Positions 23,997 to 34,761 of a stretch of 64,000 nucleotides of DNA are shown piece after piece (the stretch's first letter is position 1; every line of letters starts with the position of its first letter). The notes under the pieces were generated by a model. That model did no database searches, was not told the origin of the DNA, and worked only from the letters and a program-made list of their open reading frames with translations. The stretch covers positions 1 to 64,000 of the forward strand of contig CAKUTL010000001.1 in NCBI GenBank assembly GCA_934692295.1. Reading direction: 5' to 3'. The position numbers and the translations under genes are program-made. The DNA comes from an uncultured Candidatus Melainabacteria bacterium. Lineage in GTDB: Bacteria > Cyanobacteriota > Vampirovibrionia > Gastranaerophilales > Gastranaerophilaceae.

Positions 23997-26018
23997 ATGA
24001 ATCAAGAAATTAAAAATAAAATTTACGAATTGTCTGAACAATATGATGAAGGTAACAATTCTGAAGAGATTGAAAAAGAGTTAAAAGAATTATTAAAGCC
24101 GTTTAAAAGCGGTTCAATCGGGCTTGCTCAGATTAATCCTATTGCAGGAGATATTGAGTACAACGCTCAAAAAGTTATCAAATATATTAAACACGCACAA
24201 AATATCGGATTGGATGTTGTTGTATTCCCTGAATTGACTCTTATGGGTTACCCTATTGAAGACACAATTGACAGACACCCGATTATTGTTGAAGAAAACG
24301 TAAAATGGCTAAAAGAAATTGCCAAAATAACAAAATCAACCTCTGCAATTGTAGGTTTTGTTGAACCAAGAAAATACGACCATTTGACAGGAAAAAAATA
24401 TTATAATTCTGTTGCAGTACTTCAAAATGGAAAAATTCAGGGAATTATAAGAAAATCGTTACTTCCTACGTATTCAGAATTTAATGATTACAGATATATT
24501 GAACCTTCTCCGGTTGTGGGAAATCAACCTAGTGCAACTCTTGGACAATTTGATGAAGACAAAATTCAAAATTGTGCAAAAGTTAATTCTTTAAATGGTA
24601 AAAAATATGGAATTTCAATTTGTGAAGACTGTTGGAACAACAAGGAATTTTTTAACGACACAACATTATATTCAATTGACCCAATTGACGAATTAGCGAA
24701 GGAAAATCCGGATGTATTTATCAATTGTTCTGCCTCTCCAACAAGAGCAAAAAAAGAACAATTAAAACACAATATGCTATCATTTGTTGCTAAAAAATAT
24801 TCCACTCCTATTATTTATGTAAACCAAGTAGGTGCAATTGATAATAGCTCATTTGACGGTTCAAGCAGAGTGTTTGACAAAGATGGAAAACTTTTAGCTC
24901 GTGCAAAATCATTCAAAGAACAATTTATGATAGTTAATCCTCATTTGGGTTTAGGTAAAATTTATCCGCTAACAAAAGGATTAGAAAAAACTTTAACTGA
25001 GGCTAAAGTTTATACCTTGGAATATGAACCTGATTTAGAACGAACTTATAAAACAATTATTCAAGGGATTAGAGATTATTTCAAAAAAACAGGATTTAGA
25101 CGTGCAGTATTAGGACTTTCCGGAGGGTTAGACTCAACAGTTTGTGCAGTTCTTTTAGCAGATGCTTTAGGGAAAGAAAATGTTTTTGGCGTGAGTATGC
25201 CTTCTAAAATTACAAGTTCTGAAAGCAAATCCGATGCGGAAAAACTTGCCAATAACTTGGGTATAAATTTTACCGAAGCACCAATTAAAGATATGGTTGA
25301 AACAACTAATAATTGTTTAACTAAATTATTCGCAACAGTAGAAAAAAGCTGGGATGGAAGATACACAAAATCTTTCACGATGGATAATATTCAAGCCCGC
25401 TCAAGAGCAATGTTTTTGTGGGGAATAAGCAACGAATTCGGTTCTTGTTTACCGATTGCAACATCTGACAAATCAGAACTTTATATGGGCTATGCAACAA
25501 TAAACGGTGATATGTCCGGAGGTTTTGCACCGATTGCAGATGTACCGAAAACAAAACTCTTTGCATTAGCTCGATGGATGAATGAAAATAGAGCAAAGAA
25601 AAACGCCATTCCAGAAGCTATTATTTTGAAAAAACCAGGGGCAGAACTTGCAATTGATCCTAAAACAGGAAAACCATTGATTGCAGAAGATGCACTTATG
25701 CCTTATGAATTTTTGGATGAAGTTATTTGGAGAATTGAAAATAAAAAAGAACATTACTATGATATGCTCAATTCAACATTCTTGTACGAAACAAAAAACA
25801 AAGTTTCAAAAGAACAAAAAATTGAATGGTTAGACAAATTCTATAGACGAATGTCAACAGCATTGTATAAGTGGTCAATTTTACCACCTTCAGTAATTGT
25901 GGATTCTCGTTCTATAAACAAATACGATTACAAACAACCAATCACATCTTCAAGAATAAATTACAAGGGCTTAACACCTGAAGAAATTCAAGACAAAATT
26001 GAAGAGTTATTGAAATAA
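23997..26018 (+). CDS. nadE: Glutamine-dependent NAD+ synthetase
   Basis: 673 aa two-domain enzyme. The N-terminal nitrilase-type glutaminase has FPELTLMGYP (Glu), a Lys in the middle, and SICEDCWNN (nucleophile Cys). The C-terminal synthetase domain starts around residue 365 with PP-loop LSGGLDST. Ammonia from glutamine converts deamido-NAD to NAD with ATP in the cytoplasm. Length and motifs are complete. It follows the prepilin gene by 55 bp with its own ribosome site. Confidence 0.96.
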   Translation: MNQEIKNKIYELSEQYDEGNNSEEIEKELKELLKPFKSGSIGLAQINPIAGDIEYNAQKVIKYIKHAQNIGLDVVVFPELTLMGYPIEDTIDRHPIIVEENVKWLKEIAKITKSTSAIVGFVEPRKYDHLTGKKYYNSVAVLQNGKIQGIIRKSLLPTYSEFNDYRYIEPSPVVGNQPSATLGQFDEDKIQNCAKVNSLNGKKYGISICEDCWNNKEFFNDTTLYSIDPIDELAKENPDVFINCSASPTRAKKEQLKHNMLSFVAKKYSTPIIYVNQVGAIDNSSFDGSSRVFDKDGKLLARAKSFKEQFMIVNPHLGLGKIYPLTKGLEKTLTEAKVYTLEYEPDLERTYKTIIQGIRDYFKKTGFRRAVLGLSGGLDSTVCAVLLADALGKENVFGVSMPSKITSSESKSDAEKLANNLGINFTEAPIKDMVETTNNCLTKLFATVEKSWDGRYTKSFTMDNIQARSRAMFLWGISNEFGSCLPIATSDKSELYMGYATINGDMSGGFAPIADVPKTKLFALARWMNENRAKKNAIPEAIILKKPGAELAIDPKTGKPLIAEDALMPYEFLDEVIWRIENKKEHYYDMLNSTFLYETKNKVSKEQKIEWLDKFYRRMSTALYKWSILPPSVIVDSRSINKYDYKQPITSSRINYKGLTPEEIQDKIEELLK

Positions 26019-26167
26019 CATTTATAAAACAAACGTGTAACGATATATTAAGAAAACACAAAATTAACAATAAGCATCAAAAGCCCGAATAGTAACGGTT
26101 TAATATATTTTTACACTTAATACCGGTAGGGGAATGTTAAAATAAGACGTTAATATGTTATCATTGA

Positions 26168-27286
26168 ATGGTAAGAGGGAATTATACATTTTATATGATT
26201 AAGTTTAATATTTTAAAACGATTATTCAAACGTGCACCAATGAATTTTTATAATAATGAGGATGGTACAACTGTAATTAAGTCAATCAACAATACATTTC
26301 AAGGTTATAAGTTTAATAAAATTATAAACGAAGACCAAATAAATTCTATTTGGGAATATATTAAACAGCATAAAAGAATTACAACTATCGGAATATTCTT
26401 GTCTTTTATTGTTTTATTATATGGTGTAATTTTCCCACACTACGCATTTTTATCTAACGTGAAATGGTATTTTACTGTTTTACCGATGCTTGTTATTATC
26501 TTTGCTATCTATCAAGCATTATTATATATTAATACCATCCACTTTGAAAAATGGTTAAAAAATAATTTTGGGGAATTTGAAAAAACTGTTTACAACCCGA
26601 CGGATTTTATCGACAAAAAATATTATAATCTTTTCAAAATAGAATTAACTAAGGCTTTTGGACTTATCATAATCATTATTGCTTGTTTTTGTATAGGTTC
26701 ACCTTTTAAAATTACACTTAACTTAATCAATAATCAAAAATATGATGAGGCAATAAAACTTGCAACTATTGGTTCAAAAATTTTCCCAATTGCACCAACT
26801 TGGTATTCATTGAGAGGATATTCTAAGTTCCAAATTAAGGACTATGATGGAGCAATCAAGGATTATGATAAAGCATACAAACTTGGACCGGATGAATACA
26901 ATGTTATGAATTTCGATAACAAAATCTTTATCAAATACTATACAAAACAATATAAAAGTGCGATTAAAGATTTTGATAAAGAAATTGCAAATGCTCAAAC
27001 CGATGAGGACAGAGATTCTTTCTTGTGGGATAAAGCTCAGTTTTTATACAATATCAAACATTATGAAGACGCCCTAAGAATTTATAATGATTTGCTTATA
27101 AAATCAAATGAAGACAGAATATTCTTATTACAAAACAGATTATACTTTGAAAGAGCAGAAGTTTACAAAAAACTTGGAAACGAAGAATTAGCAGAACAAG
27201 ATTTGCAAAACGCAAATGATTTGAATATTGAAGATTCTTTCAAAAATCCAATTCCAGAACCAACATTACTATTAGATGAAATTTAA
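26168..27286 (+). CDS. Membrane protein with TPR repeats
   Basis: Up to 372 aa. Residues 75-130 hold two membrane helices, with a third hydrophobic helix at about 165-185 (FGLIIIIIACFCIG). The C-terminal half has TPR-like units (WYSLRGYSKFQIKDYDGAIKDY; FLWDKAQFLYNIKHYEDAL). The function is unknown. The start is uncertain: ATG at 26168 has no clear ribosome site, and ATG at 26195 is an alternative. Its stop overlaps that of the convergent AsmA-like gene by 4 bp. Confidence 0.75.
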   Translation: MVRGNYTFYMIKFNILKRLFKRAPMNFYNNEDGTTVIKSINNTFQGYKFNKIINEDQINSIWEYIKQHKRITTIGIFLSFIVLLYGVIFPHYAFLSNVKWYFTVLPMLVIIFAIYQALLYINTIHFEKWLKNNFGEFEKTVYNPTDFIDKKYYNLFKIELTKAFGLIIIIIACFCIGSPFKITLNLINNQKYDEAIKLATIGSKIFPIAPTWYSLRGYSKFQIKDYDGAIKDYDKAYKLGPDEYNVMNFDNKIFIKYYTKQYKSAIKDFDKEIANAQTDEDRDSFLWDKAQFLYNIKHYEDALRIYNDLLIKSNEDRIFLLQNRLYFERAEVYKKLGNEELAEQDLQNANDLNIEDSFKNPIPEPTLLLDEI

Positions 27287-29910
27287 CGAATATCTTTCAG
27301 TTGAACTTTTACATTTCCTTCGTTAAGGTTTCCGCAAACAGAAACCTTAAATACGGATTCAATATCCATTGGTTTAATCTTTATCGGTGGAATTTGAGCA
27401 AGTTTTGCCTTGTACATGTCTTTTGTTTTTTCAATTCTAAATACAACTCGATAAATTAAAGTTAGAGGGATTTTAAAAATTCTAATCTTTTTCTCTTCTG
27501 TTTTATTATGTCTTCCCCAGATACAAAAATCTGCGTGTTCAGAATCAATATTATAATCCCCTTCAATAAATAAAGACAGATAATCACTTTGAGAATAAAT
27601 CTTCACATTATGAATTTTGCTATTATCCACCAAGAATGAACCTCTAAGATTTGAATAGAAAATATTAGATTTTGAAAAATCAATATTTGTAATCTTTGAC
27701 AAGGTAAAGGACTTTTTAATTTTATTTAGGAATTTGTGTTTTTGCGATTGTCCAACCATAAACTCTGTTGAACCTAATTGCGGCAAATAACCATCGGAGA
27801 TAGCAAAAGTCGCATGAGCCTTAATATCATTCAATTTGTCTTTTGTTTTCAGGTGTAAAGTTGCAAAAGCAGAACCATTAATCTGATCTTTGAAATTAAA
27901 AATATTCGTTGCAACTTCATTAGAATCAATATCAGATGCAAAGAAATAAATATCCGAATTGTGTCGCTTTACATCATAACGACCTTTACCACTCAATTCT
28001 CCCTTTGCATAAGCTGTTTCTGGAATGATAAAGTTTACAATATTATCTTTCATCCGTCCAATGATTCTTACATCACGAAGAGTAAATGTTCTATGATAAA
28101 TTTCATCTACTAAAATTTGTCCCTTTTCAACTTCAACTTTATAATCCGAAAAATCCGAAGCCTTCAAAGAAAGATTGTTTGATTGCGGAATAGAAGCTAA
28201 ATTACCTTTCGTAACAATATATTTTTTCAAATGAATATTTATATCATGAACTAAAAGATTTTTTCTAAAATTGTTATCAGCAATCATAGAAACATAAATA
28301 GGAGAATTGAAAAAAGTTCCTTTTGAGTGGAGAACAATTTTATCATTATTTCCTATATCAAATTTTGCGTGTTCTAAATATAAATAATCCTTATGTGCAA
28401 CATCATACAAATCCATTGAGCCTAAAAGAGTCTTCGTTGGGAATTTATAACTTAAATCTGCGGAGAATTTTCCACCTTTAAGATAATCATGAATTACTGA
28501 ACTTAATAAAGACACCGGCAATTGCCCATTTGTTTTTAGAGTAATATTATCAGGTTTGTAAAGTCCATCCTTCTTTAAGAACAATCCTTGCCCTGTAATT
28601 AAATCAACATTATTATCAAAAGCAAAACTATATTTTTTTAGAGTGATTTTATCTCCAATTTTTTGAGTTTTAGCAGAAATAATTCTTGTTTTTTCAGCAT
28701 TATTTATACTTGCAAATTTAGTTATTAAATCACTGCCTTTAGAAAGTTTTAAGTTATATTCAATATCTACAACACCGTTATGAGTTAAATATCTTACGCT
28801 AGCATCCGCCTTTTTAGATATTTTAACCATTGGGAAATATTTTCTTGAAAAATTATTTGTTAAAGATGAATAAACAGAACCGGTTGCAACTAAATCTTTT
28901 GTTCCCAATCCCTTTAAATAGAAATTGGTATGAACTGGTTCTCCCCCGAATGTGCCGGAGGTTTTTGCAGTAATCTCCCGTCCTGAAAAAACAAATTTTG
29001 TCATCGGTAAAGAAATCGGAATTTTATAATCGAAAAATAAGGCTTTTAAATTTTTAGTCTTACAATCTCCAACAAGCCCACCTTTTGTTAATAGCAAATT
29101 CACATCCATTAAACCCGACATGTTATGAAAATTTTCTATAAAATTCTTCTTATTAGGATGTTTCAATTTATAAAAATACAAAAAACTTTTTTCTAATTCT
29201 GAAACAGATAAATCTTTTCCTGTAAAAGTCAGCTCCTCTAAATTTCCATTCGCAAACAATTTCGCCGAACCTAATTGCAATGATAAATTGTCCAAATAAA
29301 ATTTATGATTTTCGGGATAAATAAATTTTCCATCTTGCCCAATTAAAATCATATCTTTCACATATGGTACTTTAACCTTTGCAAGAAAAGTTGAAGAAAT
29401 TGCATCATTTTCTAATTTTGATTTAAAGTTTTCAACAACCGCATAAGAAGAATTGTTATCCAATTTTAAATAAACTTTACCAACATTGACTTGCGGCATA
29501 TAATTTATATCAAATTTTATTTTCTGATTTTGAGTTTTATTTTGAGAAAATTCAGAACGCTGAGTTACATCAAAATAAATACTCTTCGCATTGATAACCG
29601 CAGGCATTATAGAAAAATTTTTAGTTTTATAATCCAAATTATTGATGGAAAGCAAATCCTTATTTTTCTTTGTTTTTACACGCCCATCTTTTAAAAAGAT
29701 TTCAAATGAAAAATTGGGATAAGTTTTTAACTCCAAACCGGACAATGAAACATCCATACTAAGTTTTTGAGATAAAATATTTTCATATTTTGCTAACATT
29801 TTGGGAGAAGTTAGAACATTCGGAAACAAATACAAATAAGAAAGATATAAACCTCCTACAACCACCGAAAACGAAGATAACAAAATTATAGATGTTTTGA
29901 AAATTTTCAT
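27283..29910 (-). CDS. AsmA-like envelope protein
   Basis: 875 aa. An N-terminal membrane anchor (SIILLSSFSVVVGGLYLSYLYLF) is followed by a long beta-rich periplasmic domain of the AsmA/DUF3971 type. The opening PKMLAKYENILSQKLSMDVSLSGLELKTYP is the usual AsmA start. AsmA-like proteins bridge inner and outer membranes and are linked to phospholipid transport, which implies a diderm cell. It lies downstream of a second, larger member, separated by a terminator. Confidence 0.75.
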   Translation of the reverse strand: MKIFKTSIILLSSFSVVVGGLYLSYLYLFPNVLTSPKMLAKYENILSQKLSMDVSLSGLELKTYPNFSFEIFLKDGRVKTKKNKDLLSINNLDYKTKNFSIMPAVINAKSIYFDVTQRSEFSQNKTQNQKIKFDINYMPQVNVGKVYLKLDNNSSYAVVENFKSKLENDAISSTFLAKVKVPYVKDMILIGQDGKFIYPENHKFYLDNLSLQLGSAKLFANGNLEELTFTGKDLSVSELEKSFLYFYKLKHPNKKNFIENFHNMSGLMDVNLLLTKGGLVGDCKTKNLKALFFDYKIPISLPMTKFVFSGREITAKTSGTFGGEPVHTNFYLKGLGTKDLVATGSVYSSLTNNFSRKYFPMVKISKKADASVRYLTHNGVVDIEYNLKLSKGSDLITKFASINNAEKTRIISAKTQKIGDKITLKKYSFAFDNNVDLITGQGLFLKKDGLYKPDNITLKTNGQLPVSLLSSVIHDYLKGGKFSADLSYKFPTKTLLGSMDLYDVAHKDYLYLEHAKFDIGNNDKIVLHSKGTFFNSPIYVSMIADNNFRKNLLVHDINIHLKKYIVTKGNLASIPQSNNLSLKASDFSDYKVEVEKGQILVDEIYHRTFTLRDVRIIGRMKDNIVNFIIPETAYAKGELSGKGRYDVKRHNSDIYFFASDIDSNEVATNIFNFKDQINGSAFATLHLKTKDKLNDIKAHATFAISDGYLPQLGSTEFMVGQSQKHKFLNKIKKSFTLSKITNIDFSKSNIFYSNLRGSFLVDNSKIHNVKIYSQSDYLSLFIEGDYNIDSEHADFCIWGRHNKTEEKKIRIFKIPLTLIYRVVFRIEKTKDMYKAKLAQIPPIKIKPMDIESVFKVSVCGNLNEGNVKVQLKDIR

Positions 29911-29926
29911 ACGACAATTCTAACAC

Positions 29927-29958
29927 AAAAACGGGGTTGAATTTTCAACCCCGTTTTT
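29927..29958. terminator. Bidirectional terminator between AsmA-like genes
   Basis: A 14-bp perfect stem (29927-29940 with 29945-29958, loop ATTT) with A and T runs at its ends. It lies just after the stop of the large AsmA-like gene. Confidence 0.9.
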
Positions 29959-29972
29959 GTTATCTTATATTT

Positions 29973-32900
29973 TTATTTTTTCTTATTTTTAAATTTTGAG
30001 AAAAATGATTGATGTTGTTCTTTTGCTTCCAACTGTTCAACAGTCAAACCTTGAGCAGCAGCTGCGGCTTGTTCTTCTCTCAACTTGATTAACTCTTCAA
30101 CAGTCAAACCTTCTTCTCCTTCTGCCGGAGTTGGAAGAGTATCAACAAAATCTTGAGCAGATTGAATCTCTGAATCCAATGCTAACCATTTGAAAGATTT
30201 AATCATTTTCAAAGGTTTTCTTGTATCTCCACGAAGAACAACTTGGAACTTAGTTGCATTTTCATCTGTTTTCCCTTTTCCTAAATGAGGGATTGCCTTC
30301 AATTCTTCAGGAGAAACAGATTGACAGAATATTGAGAATGTTTTAACTGCAACAACATTTAACCCCGGAGTATTTTTAATCAAATTGATAGGGTTAATAT
30401 TTGCAACAGGACCCAACTTATCAGAAAAAGCAGATGCCAATTTTGCACGAAGTTTCATATCTGCACTGTTATCAAGGAGGTTAATTTTACCTGCAATATA
30501 CATTGACATAACATTTCCTTGAGATTTAATCGGTGCAATATTTGCCCAACCATCTTTGAAAGTTAAATGACCATACAAATTATTAAAGTGAGATGTATCG
30601 ATTGTTGCAATATTTGTTATTACAGAACCGATTGTAGAAGAGAAAAACGCATTTTCTCTCAAGTTTTCTGCCATCAAAAAGTTTTCAAATTTTCCGAATG
30701 GTCCAAGCCGCCCATCTTTCACATTGAAATCAACAGATCCTTTTAATGATTTCATCTGTTCTTCCATTGTCAAACCTTTCAATGAAATATCAGTTGTAAA
30801 GTTCATTATACCGGACAACGTATCTTTCATATCCATAAGTTCCAACAAGGCTTTTTCAACATCAAAGTTTTTACCTCGAACCTTAACAGCTAAATCGGTG
30901 GTAGCAAGATTCATTGCAATATTTCCATCAACACTTCCACCCATTGCGTGAGTTCTCAATCTATCCAAGTGGAAAATGTTATTTGCTAAAGAAATTCTGC
31001 CTGACGTATTATCGGCAACAATATTTCCGGATTTAATTTTTGAAAAATGAATCATACCTCGTTGAATTGTTACCGGGATATCAGCAGAAGCTCCAGACAA
31101 AGATGATGTATTCGAAGATGTTGAAGGCAATGATTTCATCAAATTGTCTGATACTACCATCAATTTATCAACATCTAACATCCTTGAAAATACCCTAACA
31201 TCTGACAATATCATTGACGGAATCAAATCAAAATTTGTTTGAGTTAGAATTCTAAAATCTGAACCGTTTGCATCTATATCATTCAACGCAACATTAAGAT
31301 TTCGATTATTGATATTCAAAACACCATGACGCATTCTAGTTTGAATTTCAGGGATTTCTAAATTTCTAATAGTCAAATCTCCGGTCAATCTTGGAGAATA
31401 CAAATTCCCGAATGAGAACAAATGTCCGCCAACAGTAAATTTAGAACGATTAAATATACAAATAGAGCCATCTAATTCTCTAGGAATAGAAACTTTAAAC
31501 AAGTTTATAAAAGGATTAGTACTCAAGTTTGAAACCATTCCTCTAACACTAACAACTTCTCTTGCACCACCCATATTTGAATATAAATTATCGCTGAAAG
31601 CTGCACCATGTGGTCGAGAATACAAACCTGAATTTGAAATCTTTAAAGTTTCATCATTTTTATTCAAAATAAATTGGAAGAAAGATTGATTACCCACCAA
31701 ACTATTGATTTTAATAGGTGTTATATAATTACTATCATTTGCAATAGCTTGTGCGATAACTTTCATTCTCTTTCCTTGAGAAGAAAACATAGCTTTAACA
31801 GGAATAACCCCTCTCATATCAAAATAAGGAGTTGCTTCTTGCCCGATAAAATTAGCAATATCAGAGGCAACAAGACCTCCATCCGCTCTAAGTTCTACCT
31901 GCATATCAGATAGATAATTTTTTATATTCCCGAATAAATAAATATCTGAATTATTATTTACTCTAACTTTTGATTTGTTCAAAGTTACATTTTTATTATC
32001 AATATTTACAGTCAACAAATCATCTTTAATTACAGAATGAGTAACCGGCAATGAGAATGAAAATCCTTTATTAACCAACTTACCAAAAATCTTTCCGGAA
32101 TAATTTGCAACAACAAATTTAGAATCTGCATTTGATAAAACAAAATTACCGGCTCTATCTCGCAAAACAAGATTTTCTAAATCAGTTTTTAATAATGCTG
32201 AAATATCCTTGATTTCGCCAGAAACTTTAGAATTTATTGACAAATTTCCTGATACTAAATTATAATCACGCTTAATTTCTCTTGGTGCAAAAGCTAAATA
32301 CAAACCGGTAAGCGGAATTTTGTCAGCCTTCACATCGAAATTAGCAATAGAATTTGAGTCTATCTTACCAGAGAAAATAAGAGGTTTATTATTTATCAAC
32401 ATGTGGCTATCTTTAACTTGCAATGTATTATTGTCAAAGAAAATATTTGCCTTCATATTATTGAATAACAATCCAATATTTCTATCCACAATATTACCAT
32501 CACGAACTAAAATTTTACCCGTTGATACAATATCTTTAAAATCAGTTTTCAAACTTGCATTTGCAAGCAAATAACCACTTGCAGACATATTAGCAATATC
32601 ATTATTAATGTGAATTGCATCCAAATATGCTTTTGTGATATTTAAAACATTTGCAAAATGAACTTTTGGAGATTTCAATTTCAAATCAATGTAAGGATTT
32701 TTCTTCCCATAATCAACTGTTCCAAACAAATTCAAATATTCAGAATCCGCAACAAATATATTTGTATCAATATTAGAAACAGTTCCGTTTGATTTTAATC
32801 TGAAATAAGATTCAGGAAGTTGCAACCCTGACAATTTTACAGTTGTATTTTCAATATCAACATAACCATTCAATAAAACAGTTTTATCAACTTTGTGTTG

Positions 32901-33725
32901 TCTTACCTTAATTTTTGAATCTATATTTGATTTCAAATCATAAGTTCGATATGCGGTAACCGGATTTATAAAAGGAAGAGAAAAAACTTCTTCATCATTT
33001 TGGAATTTCTTTTCTTGCTTAAACTCCGGTAAGAATGTATCGACATCCAATTTTGCCACAACATTTGTATTATCATCACTCAACAACTGAGCTTCTGTTT
33101 TCAATTTTGCAGTTTTACCATTAAAATATCCTAGTTTTAATTTATCACCCTTCAAGGTTAATTTGTGATGAGCTTTTGTATCCTCAATCACGGCAGAATA
33201 ATTATTCAAATTTACAGAAGGAACATAAATTCTAATTTTTGAAATATCTATAGGATGATTATTCGGTTCTTTTGCTTCTAAAGAAGGATTTTCTAATCTT
33301 TCTTTACGTTGTTTATTTACTAAATCTTCATAAACTTTTCCAACATTAAAACTTGTCCCGTTAAGTATTTCAACATTCAACTTCGGAGATTCAATATCCA
33401 CATTAGAAACTCTTACACTCAATACGAGCAAACTCGGAAGAAAAACTTTTCCCTTCAAAGAATCCGCACTTAAGACTTCTGTTCCATCAGGAAGTTTTAA
33501 ACTAACCTTTCCGGTTTTAATTCCTGCTTCTAAAAATGGAGATGTTGTTAATTTCAAATCATCATAGTCCAACGTTAAATTAGTATTATCTTTTACAAGT
33601 TTTTGAATTTCAGGCTTATAAACATTCAAATCTATTTTTCTTGGTAAATAAAATAAAAATGCTAAATATAAGCATAAAATTACACCTAAAAGGAAATACC
33701 CCGTAATAGTAAAAAATTTCTTCAT
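29973..33725 (-). CDS. Large AsmA-like protein with C-terminal AsmA domain
   Basis: 1250 aa from the ATG at 33725, which has GAGG 6 bases upstream; the open frame extends further but with no ribosome site. N-terminal anchor FFTITGYFLLGVILCLYLAFLF, then a long periplasmic beta-rich region. The C-terminal AsmA domain (about 1000-1180) includes FNVKDGRLGPFGKFENFL and INLLDNSADMKLRAKL. The tail is Lys/Gln-rich. It probably spans the periplasm as a lipid conduit, together with the neighbouring shorter member. Confidence 0.8.
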   Translation of the reverse strand: MKKFFTITGYFLLGVILCLYLAFLFYLPRKIDLNVYKPEIQKLVKDNTNLTLDYDDLKLTTSPFLEAGIKTGKVSLKLPDGTEVLSADSLKGKVFLPSLLVLSVRVSNVDIESPKLNVEILNGTSFNVGKVYEDLVNKQRKERLENPSLEAKEPNNHPIDISKIRIYVPSVNLNNYSAVIEDTKAHHKLTLKGDKLKLGYFNGKTAKLKTEAQLLSDDNTNVVAKLDVDTFLPEFKQEKKFQNDEEVFSLPFINPVTAYRTYDLKSNIDSKIKVRQHKVDKTVLLNGYVDIENTTVKLSGLQLPESYFRLKSNGTVSNIDTNIFVADSEYLNLFGTVDYGKKNPYIDLKLKSPKVHFANVLNITKAYLDAIHINNDIANMSASGYLLANASLKTDFKDIVSTGKILVRDGNIVDRNIGLLFNNMKANIFFDNNTLQVKDSHMLINNKPLIFSGKIDSNSIANFDVKADKIPLTGLYLAFAPREIKRDYNLVSGNLSINSKVSGEIKDISALLKTDLENLVLRDRAGNFVLSNADSKFVVANYSGKIFGKLVNKGFSFSLPVTHSVIKDDLLTVNIDNKNVTLNKSKVRVNNNSDIYLFGNIKNYLSDMQVELRADGGLVASDIANFIGQEATPYFDMRGVIPVKAMFSSQGKRMKVIAQAIANDSNYITPIKINSLVGNQSFFQFILNKNDETLKISNSGLYSRPHGAAFSDNLYSNMGGAREVVSVRGMVSNLSTNPFINLFKVSIPRELDGSICIFNRSKFTVGGHLFSFGNLYSPRLTGDLTIRNLEIPEIQTRMRHGVLNINNRNLNVALNDIDANGSDFRILTQTNFDLIPSMILSDVRVFSRMLDVDKLMVVSDNLMKSLPSTSSNTSSLSGASADIPVTIQRGMIHFSKIKSGNIVADNTSGRISLANNIFHLDRLRTHAMGGSVDGNIAMNLATTDLAVKVRGKNFDVEKALLELMDMKDTLSGIMNFTTDISLKGLTMEEQMKSLKGSVDFNVKDGRLGPFGKFENFLMAENLRENAFFSSTIGSVITNIATIDTSHFNNLYGHLTFKDGWANIAPIKSQGNVMSMYIAGKINLLDNSADMKLRAKLASAFSDKLGPVANINPINLIKNTPGLNVVAVKTFSIFCQSVSPEELKAIPHLGKGKTDENATKFQVVLRGDTRKPLKMIKSFKWLALDSEIQSAQDFVDTLPTPAEGEEGLTVEELIKLREEQAAAAAQGLTVEQLEAKEQHQSFFSKFKNKKK

Positions 33726-33855
33726 TATAACCTCGATTAATCTATATGTTATATAAAAATTATAAAATAAAGAACACCAAAAACCGAGAAGAATTAATAA
33801 ATGTTTACTACTCAATATTTATACTATATTGTTGAACCTCTTCTTATAAATCAAA

Positions 33856-33880
33856 GAGCCGGCAAAAATTTAACCGGCTC
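33856..33880 (-). terminator. Terminator after the SIMPL gene
   Basis: GAGCCGG (33856-33862) pairs with CCGGCTC (33874-33880). On the minus strand it follows the stop of the SIMPL gene and is trailed by TTTGATTT. Confidence 0.65.
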
Positions 33881-33896
33881 AATTTAAAATAATATA

Positions 33897-34625
33897 TTAT
33901 TTTACCCTAAAAGTAACATTTGCAACAGAAGTAACTTTCTTTTCAATTGAAGTAGTATCGCTTATTCCCATATCAGAAACATTTGTTGAATCAGTTGGAG
34001 TAATTTGGAACACACCCATACTTACAGATTGAATTTTACCAACTCTGTTGTGTGTTGGTTTTAGCATTGCTGAAGCTCTTTGTTTTGCATCTTTTGTTGC
34101 TTCTTCAAGCATTTGAACTTTTAAATCAGCTAATTTTGAATAAAAGTAAGATGGTTCATCAACACTAATATCAATGCCCTGCTGAGTTAAGTTAGTTATA
34201 TCATTAGAAACTTTTTTAATTTTTTGAACGTCAGAAGATTTGACTGAAACTCTTTGTGTTGAATCATACGCTATTATCTGATTTGTTGTAACTCCGTTAG
34301 AATTCATTGCGTAAATATCATAGCCTTGAGGAGCTTTTACATCAATATCGTTATCTTCAAATCCTTGAGATTTTAAATATTTCATAATTGTTGGGCGTTG
34401 TTTGTTTAAAGTTGCAAAGCATTGAGCTTTATTTGTTTGTCTAGAGTGAATAGTGAATTCAAAACGCCCTCTATCTGACACTACGTTTTGAGAATAAGAA
34501 CCTGTAACGGATACAACATCTTTTGAAAATCCGTTAGTTACAACCGCAGAAGCAATCACTCCGCCAATTGCAATAACCAAGCCCAAAGACAATAGTTGGA
34601 ATTTTTCTAATTTTTCTAAGAACAT
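33897..34625 (-). CDS. SIMPL (DUF541) domain protein
   Basis: 242 aa from the ATG at 34625, preceded by AAAAAGGAG. An N-terminal membrane helix (LLSLGLVIAIGGVIASAVV) is followed by the SIMPL domain: SVTGSYSQNVVSDRGRFEFTI, IMKYLKSQGFEDNDI, and the C-terminal KDAKQRASAML. SIMPL proteins are periplasmic or surface proteins of unclear function, some tied to oxidative stress. Divergent from the M48-like gene at 34762. Confidence 0.85.
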   Translation of the reverse strand: MFLEKLEKFQLLSLGLVIAIGGVIASAVVTNGFSKDVVSVTGSYSQNVVSDRGRFEFTIHSRQTNKAQCFATLNKQRPTIMKYLKSQGFEDNDIDVKAPQGYDIYAMNSNGVTTNQIIAYDSTQRVSVKSSDVQKIKKVSNDITNLTQQGIDISVDEPSYFYSKLADLKVQMLEEATKDAKQRASAMLKPTHNRVGKIQSVSMGVFQITPTDSTNVSDMGISDTTSIEKKVTSVANVTFRVK

Positions 34626-34761
34626 AATTTTACTCCTTTTTATAAATATCAAGCAATATACTATAATTAAAATAAAAAAAAGCAATAACCTAAAAAATAT
34701 TTCACAAAAACAAATTTTGTTATAAAATGTTGGAGTGTATCATATAAGGAGAATAGGTTTT